Positions 57,407 through 64,000 of a stretch of DNA of 64,000 bases are shown here, one piece after another. Made by a program: the position numbers and the translations under genes. The first letter of the stretch is position 1, and each line of letters opens with the position of its first letter. Origin of the DNA: Pueraria montana var. lobata (lineage: Eukaryota; Streptophyta; Magnoliopsida; Fabales; Fabaceae); NCBI GenBank assembly GCA_026413185.1, contig CM048655.1, forward strand, positions 898,761-962,760. Direction: 5' to 3'. The notes under the pieces were generated by a model, which saw only the letters and a program-made list of their open reading frames with translations, had not been told where the DNA came from and searched no databases.

Positions 57407-60034
57407 TCATATTTTGAATGACAAAGTCATGCATTCGGTAGAGAAATCTAAAATAAGTATGCCTGCATCTCCTGTTGAACAAAATAGCGCCCAAAACACC
57501 TCTGATTTATCACTATGGTCATCTTCTCCCATAGGTTTTGTGTTGTGGGAATCTTCATCTTCTGGGCATATCTTTGTGAGTGGAGGTCCACAGAGGTAAG
57601 GATTGCCGATATAGCTAAGGTTTGTAGAACCAAGTTGGGTTCCTGATGGGATTTTGCCCATAAAATTGTTGAATGACAAGTTCAAGACCTCGAGATAATG
57701 CAAGGCAGACATTGACTGAGGAATTTCTCCTGAGAAATGATTTCTTGAGAGATCAACGGACTCCAATTGTTCCAAGTTGCCAATCTCTTTAGGTATCTTT
57801 CCCATTAATTGATTATGAGACAAATTCAAGGACTGTAATCCAGTGAGCATGTATATCTCTAAAGGCACATTTCCAGACAAGTTGTTACCTGAGAGATCAA
57901 TCACATTCATGAAATACGTATAATCTAACTCGTTGCCTTTTATAGCCATCAAAGTATTGCATGTAACCCTGTGTGGTGATAAACCTGGTAAGTAAAGGGT
58001 AAAGCGCACTTGAGGAGTTGAAGAATAATTGGAAACCATGGCTGTGATGTTATGTAAGCAATTGGGTATTGGTCCTGATAATACATTATTTGCAAAATCC
58101 ATCACAATTAAAGAATGAAGTTGGCATACGTGTTTGGGAATGTTGCCACTGAATTGATTGGATCTCAATAGAACACCTTTAACACTCTGTCCCAACCAGT
58201 GTGGTATAACTCCAGAAAGATTATTGTGACTCAGATCAAGTATCCAAAGTTTCTTGCAGTTTTTTAGTGAAAAGGGAACCTCTCCGGAGAACTTATTGCT
58301 TCTCAGATTCAAAAGGCGAAGGTCAGACAAGGAGCCAATTGAGTGAGGAATCTTGCCTGTTAGGTTGTTGTGTGCTAAATTGACACGAACCAATGATTTC
58401 CAGTTATTCCAACAATCTGTGAGTTCTCCGGATAAATGATTATAAGCTATGTTCAAGCACAATAAGTTGCTCTTATCTGTCATATTGTGACACAAGAGAG
58501 GAGAAATCGATCCAGACAGAGAGTTATTAAATAGATTTAAAACAGACACTTGTGGTGATATACGAGGCACTCCACCTCTTAAATTATTGGAATCTAGCCA
58601 AACAAATTTCGAGCTTAGCAACACATTTGGTAAGTCCCCATTGACGGTGTTGTTTTTCAGCGCGAAAAATTCAAGTTGAGTAGCAAAGTTCCAAAATTTG
58701 TCAAGAGGTTCAAATGAAGCATTTGAGTCTACAATCCTTAGAACTTTAAGAGAAGTCTGTGTGAATAGCCATGCGGGAAATTTGTCTCTCAAATTGCCCA
58801 GTGTAATACTTTGAAGTTGAAAAGGAGGGACCCATTCAGGATCAAAATCAAAGATCAGGGCTGGAGAATTCATGGAAAAGTGCTTTAAATTTGAAAAGGA
58901 GAGTAAATTTCTTTCAGACACAATTCCAGTCAAAGAATTTCTTGCAACTAGAAGGCTCTCCAAGTTAATTAGTTGCCCGAGATTTTCTGGAAGATTTCCA
59001 TTCAACTCATTTGACACGAGCATCAACTTAATCAAGGATGATAGATTTCCCAAACTTGCAGGGATTGGACCAGAAAAAAAATTATTAGAAAGATCAAGTT
59101 CTTGTAGTTGTTCAAGTTGTCCTAACCAATTTGGAATGGGTCCTTTGAGATAATTATCAGATAAAACCAAGGACTTGATACTCCTAAGATTTGGCAATGT
59201 TTTGGGTAGTTGGCTATATATTTTATTTTTGCTAAGGTCGACCTGAGAGATGTCACAACTAAGATTGAATAACCAACTAGGCAACTCAGATACAAAATCA
59301 TTGTCAGCGAGATTTAGAACTTGAAGTGAAGTAAAATTAGCATACTGAAGAAGGGGATAGATGTTTTCAAGTTGACAGCTCTCCAAGTGTAACTCTAAAA
59401 GTGAAGGGAGCATGGTGACTGATTGAAGCCAATCAATTTCCTTGTGGAGATAAACACCACCAAGGTTAAGATATTGCAATGATGAAAGAGGTGAAATCCA
59501 ATGGAGATTATCAACAAGAATATCATCATTATGTGATAAATCAAGATAATGGAGGTTGGTGGAATTTCCACACAGATGGGGAGGGTTACCTCTTGACAAG
59601 TCATCACATTTCTGGCCACCCTTTGAATTGTATTGGATAGCCTTGAAGTCATTGTTGCTCAAATTCAAGTATCTCAAATATTCAAGTTGCAGCAGAGTCA
59701 AGCTGAATTCACCTGTTAGGCAATGTGATTTGTCCTCCATCTCTCCCAAAACAACAACTTTAGAGAGATTTGTATGACAAGGGAGATCAATCTCGGTAAC
59801 TCTGCCTGTGATATTGTCACACTTAACTCCATTCCACTGACAACAATCAGATTTTGGGAACCATGAGGAGAGCAAGCCTGAAGGATCTGTGACTCCTTGT
59901 TTGAAGAGTAGGAGTGTGTTCATGTCCTTTTCGTTGCAATGAATTACCTTGAAACTGCACCTGACAGAGTTGAACATGATTGTACATGGCAAGCAAAGTA
60001 AAAAGAATCTAATACTTGAGGATGAGGCATGCAT
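57407..60034 (-). CDS. LRR receptor-like protein lacking its membrane anchor
   Basis: Second RLP copy, nearly identical to 47864-50578 along the ectodomain: signal peptide, LRRNT_2 cap with CNEKDMNTLLLFKQGV and DCCQWNGVKC, more than twenty LRRs, the same short non-LRR break and the acidic juxtamembrane stretch. Relative to the first copy, 55 bp are missing at about 57496/57497. This removes the glycine-rich membrane span and shifts frame, so the protein ends VFWALFCSTGDAGILILDFS then TECMTLSFKI. It is predicted to be a secreted soluble ectodomain, or a failed product. I chose ATG 60034 (MHASSSSIRFF) by alignment with the paralog. MSSCVIM at 60052 is an alternative; the frame stays open to 60208 only because the leader's TATTG repeat has no stop. 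Whether it is expressed is unknown, so it may be a pseudogene. Confidence 0.85.
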   Translation of the reverse strand: MHASSSSIRFFLLCLPCTIMFNSVRCSFKVIHCNEKDMNTLLLFKQGVTDPSGLLSSWFPKSDCCQWNGVKCDNITGRVTEIDLPCHTNLSKVVVLGEMEDKSHCLTGEFSLTLLQLEYLRYLNLSNNDFKAIQYNSKGGQKCDDLSRGNPPHLCGNSTNLHYLDLSHNDDILVDNLHWISPLSSLQYLNLGGVYLHKEIDWLQSVTMLPSLLELHLESCQLENIYPLLQYANFTSLQVLNLADNDFVSELPSWLFNLSCDISQVDLSKNKIYSQLPKTLPNLRSIKSLVLSDNYLKGPIPNWLGQLEQLQELDLSNNFFSGPIPASLGNLSSLIKLMLVSNELNGNLPENLGQLINLESLLVARNSLTGIVSERNLLSFSNLKHFSMNSPALIFDFDPEWVPPFQLQSITLGNLRDKFPAWLFTQTSLKVLRIVDSNASFEPLDKFWNFATQLEFFALKNNTVNGDLPNVLLSSKFVWLDSNNLRGGVPRISPQVSVLNLFNNSLSGSISPLLCHNMTDKSNLLCLNIAYNHLSGELTDCWNNWKSLVRVNLAHNNLTGKIPHSIGSLSDLRLLNLRSNKFSGEVPFSLKNCKKLWILDLSHNNLSGVIPHWLGQSVKGVLLRSNQFSGNIPKHVCQLHSLIVMDFANNVLSGPIPNCLHNITAMVSNYSSTPQVRFTLYLPGLSPHRVTCNTLMAIKGNELDYTYFMNVIDLSGNNLSGNVPLEIYMLTGLQSLNLSHNQLMGKIPKEIGNLEQLESVDLSRNHFSGEIPQSMSALHYLEVLNLSFNNFMGKIPSGTQLGSTNLSYIGNPYLCGPPLTKICPEDEDSHNTKPMGEDDHSDKSEVFWALFCSTGDAGILILDFSTECMTLSFKI

Positions 60035-60072
60035 GATCACGCAAGAAGACATGTATTTTGGTTGATGTTGGG

Positions 60073-60102
60073 TATTGTATTGTATTGTATTGTATTGTAT
60101 TG
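60073..60102. repeat. (TATTG)6 in the leader of RLP copy 2
   Basis: Six perfect TATTG units. The matching position before RLP copy 1 (about 50610-50625, GAATTGTATTGAAGGC) has a single unit. Confidence 0.9.
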
Positions 60103-60208
60103 AAGGCATACAAGAATTTATAAGGTTCAAGTAAGTATTCCATAAATGTGGAAATGTGGGATTTAAAGTGGAAACTCTCAAGTTAGTCCATGCATATGAC
60201 ACCAACAT

Positions 60209-60814
60209 TTTCGCGGGGGGGTCTGAAGGCGGCGCTAGGGAGAGTGGGGATTGGTGAAAGGGAGAGAGAAGACCGCGCTAGTCATTAGTTCCCTTTAAAA
60301 ACTAATTTTAACCAAAAATAGAAAAATCTAAAACATATTTATGTATTTATCACTTTTTAGTTTATAGGGTTAAAAGATTATTGTAAATATATATTCACTT
60401 TTTTTCATTTTTTTTTCCTATCTCTTTTCCTTTTCTATCATATCAGTTATTTTATTTATCACTTCTCCTCTCAGTATTTTGCCAGTTAAAAGATTGTGAG
60501 AATTTCCTACATATCCGCTGTCCCATCTATATTATTCAAATGCCGTGTTGAGGGACCATCCACTTTGTTTGAAAACACGTCTGAAAGTCTGAAATTTACG
60601 TCCATCTTGGACATTACGTGAAAGCTATTTTTTGGAGTGTTGCTTCTGCACGTAACACTTTGGCTGCCCCCTGAACGTGGATCATGAGTGGTCAAACGTG
60701 TAAAAAGAGGAGACCATCATGTTTGGTTTATTGTGTAATTGGACATTATTCACAAACTGTAGGTTAATAGTTTCTATAGAGATAAGCTATTAGAATAAAC
60801 TATATGTTAAAATA
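60209..60814. other. Upstream flank of RLP copy 2
   Basis: No gene. A GC-richer patch at 60208-60290 (CGCGGGGGGGTCTGAAGGCG) stands out from the AT-rich setting. The minus frame at 60507-60695 has no recognised domain. Confidence 0.4.
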
Positions 60815-61345
60815 AATACTCTTTTCATCCGTTCTGTCATTACACATTCCGTTTGGGTAAATTTATTTTACGTTACATTATTACACTTCACACTCCCATC
60901 CAAACAATATTCTTCTTTCTACCATCTCCATTTCTTTACCTGCAAGCCCCATCTTCTTCTCTCATTTTTCATTTTCTTGAAGCTTTTCTTCATTTGCAAA
61001 TTCAAATTTAAAGTCATTATTCCATTCTAATTCCTCCTCTGTATGCAATTTTCAGTGGCTCCCATTCAAAGTGGAGTCCTCTTCATTCTTGCTATTTCTC
61101 AATTTATACACTTGTGTGGTAAATTAAGCTTATGTTGATTTTTGTTCTCTATGTATTTTTTTGTTCCAGTACCGTTGGTTTTATTACTTGTGGGATTTTA
61201 GTTTATATATAACAAGAAAAAAATCCGAATATATATAATGCAAAAAAGGTGGGAAATGGTTAGAATGGTTGGAGGTTTTGAGTTTTGACCTGTCTAAAAA
61301 GGAAAAATAGTAGGTTTTTAATATTGATTTTGCCCATCTTCTGTA
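60815..61345. repeat. Duplicated block T2
   Basis: Second copy of 54385-54923. The match ends near TTTTGCCCATCTTCTGTAAT. Confidence 0.75.
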
Positions 61346-62115
61346 ATATGTAGTGTAAGATAATTTATAAATGACTGAATAGAGAATTGGGTGATGAGTT
61401 GAGGGATCATAGTTGTTGTGTTGTGTTGAGTTGCACGGTTTCGATTAGAGTAGAGCATCACCGACAACCATTTGTCTCCATTAAGTAATGCCTCTATAAA
61501 AGCACTGTAAGTGTAGTTGTCAAGATTTAAGCAAGTGTCTTCCACCGGAGGCAATCATGTTCAAGTCGGGTATGACCACTATAGATGACAAAACTCTCAC
61601 TTTAATTATTTAATGTAACTGCATACCCAGGATTCGAAAAGAAAAAAAAGTGTTTACTCCATTTTAAATAAGTCCTTTGTTTTTCATCCACTTTATTTCA
61701 TGGATGTACACAAATTTGAAGGTGCGTTTCCATAATTATGTTCTAAAGAATCATCAAATTCATCATGTCACTCTAGGAACTTTGAAAAGTTGCTTCTCAA
61801 GACATTTGTTTTTTTTGGCAAATTCCCTTCAATCTTTAGGTTTTTAAGACATTTTTTGGATTCAAATAATGTGGAAGTTAAATTTTCTTCTTCTTTCTCA
61901 CAAGTTTTCCCTCTTGAAAAAAATTAATTCTTTTACTCTTGATTATTATTTTTCTAAAATAAATTTATCAACTACATAAAAAAGAGAAAAGACATCTAAA
62001 AATAAATAAAAAAATCATCTAGATAATTATCACAAATCAAAATAGATAAAAATTATAAACATTTACTTGAGCATGCATGTACGTGAACTCTCTTAACTAA
62101 AGAATTTAGTGGGAA

Positions 62116-62119
<4 letters not shown>
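61346..62119. other. Intergenic with truncated SINE
   Basis: 61547-61637 (minus strand) resembles the 3' half of the SINE at 1745-1932: TTCGAATCCTGGGTATGCAG ... GGTCATACCCGACTTGAACA. The rest is AT-rich without genes. Confidence 0.45.

Positions 62120-62171
<52 letters not shown>
62120..62171. repeat. (TA)n microsatellite
   Basis: About 26 TA units, ending exactly where a Mutator-like terminus begins. Confidence 0.9.
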
Positions 62172-62173
<2 letters not shown>

Positions 62174-62451
62174 GTAAAATATGTTTTTGTCCCTCATTTT
62201 ATCTTGATTTCTGTTTTTAGTCCCTCATAAATTTTTTTAATGTTTTTAGTCCCTCATAAATTTTTTTAATGTTTTTAGTCCCTCATAAATTATTCTGTTC
62301 TGTTTTTAGTCTCTCATAAATTGTTTTGTTATGTTTTTAGTTCCTGACATTAATTTCTAATTAAGTTTCTAGTGACTTTTAATTGCTACAAATTTTTTTG
62401 CGTTTAGAAATGTTTACTTTTGTAACATTTCTTGTGATTTCAGAAAATCTG
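62172..62451. mobile_element. Mutator-like terminus with tandem AGTCCCTCATAAAT units
   Basis: GGGTAAAATATGTTTTTGTC resembles the 6631 terminus. It is followed by four diverged repeats of about 28-30 bp built on GTTTTTAGTCCCTCATAAAT. The duplicated chaperone sequence starts at about 62452. The other end, if present, lies beyond the window. Confidence 0.45.
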
Positions 62452-64000
62452 GTTTGATCATTGAGGAAATTGCAATGTGCACATAACAGTTTTAATGTAA
62501 TTGGTTATTAATTTCATATTCTGTACTTGTTTTGAAGGACTTCTGGATTCAGTAAGCCAGCATTCACATCTGAAGAAGTATATCTAAAGGTGCTTGATCT
62601 GCAAACCAAGGTAATTTAGTTGTTATTGAAGCTTTTTTTTACCTTGTCATTTCAATATTATGTGTGGACTTTGCAAGAGTCAAAAGAAGTATTTCATGAG
62701 CGGTTGCTTGTATAAACATTTACCTCTGTTTTTCTTTAATTAGATAATATTCCATGAAAAAGTGCAACCTTAATGTTATGAATCTAAGAAGTTATCTTTG
62801 GAAATGGTTTCCTTTCATCTGCTACCGTTAGCTAGTATAGCACAAAATATGATCAATGAAAATGGACTACGTAATGAAATAATAGTCTGGGTTAAATTAA
62901 GGTTATTTGTGTCATATGAAAGTCACTTCTCCCAACAGGACGTGTATGTAATGCACAGCGTATTGTGCTACCCAAGAATCTGTGGAATTCTTGAATAATA
63001 AAAGAAGTCCTTTAAAATATTGAGGTAGCCTAGATTCCACTTTTTTTTGAGCTTCAATGATTGTGCAGACAACAGTTTTAATGTAATTGGTTATTAATTT
63101 CTTATTCTGTACTTGTTTTGAAGGACTTCTGGATTCAGTAAGCCAGCATTTACATCTGAAGAAGTAAATCTAAAGGTGCTTGATCTGCAAACCAAGGTAC
63201 ACTTGTCTAAATCACAAGACTGTGTTTTGGCATGTGATTTTACAGGTCTAAGAAAGCAGTGCCATTTCTTGTTGATGATGTGTTTACTGTACATCTACAG
63301 GTTGCCAGTATTAATAGAATTCCCAAGCCCAAACCTAAGGTTCAGAAGCCTGTAAAGAACGAAACTGAGAGCAGTGGGCAGAATACAGAGAATTTCGATT
63401 CTAACTCAACTGATAGTTCCTCTTCAACTGATTCATCCGCCAACAATTCAGAAGGTACAATCGAAGAAACGGTTACAGAGCAATCTGAAGGTCATGATGA
63501 GGTATGATTAACTGGGAATGCATCTACCTGCAACGTTTTTATAGTGAGAGATGTAGACTGGTAATATTGGTAGAATTAATAGGTGAAAAGTCTCAGCGAG
63601 CAGGAGACAAGAGTTGAGGCAAACATTTGCTGGTTGAGTCCTAAAATTTTGAGGTTAGATAATGCTCCTACTACTGTAGTAGATGATTTATTTCCCTGTA
63701 ATATTTAAGGGGGCAACTTGTAATTTACAGCCATATGAAAGGTTGTATTTGCCGAAACACAATGTGATAGGGAAAGAAAAAAGAAAAACTCACGAGATTT
63801 GATTTGCTCAGAACATCATAATATAGGAATTTTGCTTGAGTGACTCCCTAGTTCTAAACGATCTTTTTTCTTCAAAGCAGCAGATACATTTTATCTTATT
63901 TTTAAAATTAAGTTTGCTCATAATGTCACGTAGTGCATGATTTTAGTTAAAACCAGATTAGCACCGAGATGTACCAGTTAGTGTAAAATATATTATAAAT
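62452..64000 (+). pseudogene. Partial, rearranged copy of the HSP70-17 3' end
   Basis: Duplicate of about 42485-44200. It holds exon 12 (62538-62610), then intron-11 sequence (62611-63060), then exon 12 again (63125-63197), an intron, exon 13 (63302-63508) and the 3' flank to the window edge. The first 11 exons are absent, so no chaperone can be made. The last codons read GAG GTA TGA, so the tail ends HDEV in place of HDEL. Other changes are Tyr to Asn in the second exon 12 copy and Ser to Phe in exon 13. Exon 12 is 73 nt, so including it twice would shift frame. Confidence 0.88.

Larger units (their letters stand above)
54924..60165. repeat. Segmental duplication block R2 (RLP unit, second copy)
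   Basis: Collinear with 46266-50700, including intergenic sequence downstream of the gene. It follows directly on block T1. Confidence 0.85.

Noticed and set aside
57407..60208. N-terminal extension of RLP copy 2 to ATG 60208
   Set aside because: The extra residues come from leader DNA, including the TATTG repeat (QYNTIQYNTQ). They hide the signal peptide and have no match in the paralog.

Overview
This window is nuclear plant DNA, most likely from a legume close to soybean. That rests on three things: intron-rich eukaryotic gene structure, intronless leucine-rich-repeat receptor-like protein (RLP) genes in a cluster, and a dense load of plant transposons in AT-rich sequence. The species is an inference; nothing in the window fixes it.

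Layout. 1-2400: intergenic, with a 613-bp foldback element and a tRNA-derived SINE. 2418-4993: an RLP gene on the plus strand broken by a frameshift. 5000-10400: transposon-rich, including a 1.7-kb Mutator-like element with a perfect 9-bp target duplication that seems to carry a degraded SEC23-like zinc-finger fragment, and a kelch-like fragment beside a similar terminus. 10665-16692: a complete but non-coding LTR retrotransposon (5-bp target duplication AGTAG, plant-type primer site, large internal 21-bp minisatellite) with a copia-type solo LTR nested in it. 16700-26900: very AT-rich, with CACTA-like and Helitron-like ends, MITEs and simple repeats. 27021-27242: a small RALF-like peptide gene. 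27600-29908: LTR remnants. 29914-33960: a direct duplication of a region holding a SHAQKYF-type MYB pseudogene, the second copy split by a solo LTR. 35348-43683: a 13-exon gene for the ER-lumen HSP70-17/GRP170-type chaperone, ending in HDEL. 46266-64000: a tandem duplication array with two nearly identical minus-strand RLP genes (47864-50578 and 57407-60034), duplicated RAD5-like SNF2 helicase fragments between them, and a second, partial copy of the 3' end of the chaperone gene at 62452-64000.

Biology. The complete genes are the chaperone, the RALF-like peptide and the first minus-strand RLP. RLPs are cell-surface receptors without a kinase, often for immunity; RALFs are secreted signalling peptides; GRP170-type chaperones act in ER folding, through which RLPs pass. 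Their closeness is not evidence that they act together. The main story is local rearrangement: one RLP copy lost its membrane anchor through a 55-bp deletion, another is frameshifted, and the duplicated chaperone tail has lost its HDEL signal and carries a doubled exon. I found no clear new defence or mobile system; the unusual items are these decayed or altered copies and the nested transposons.
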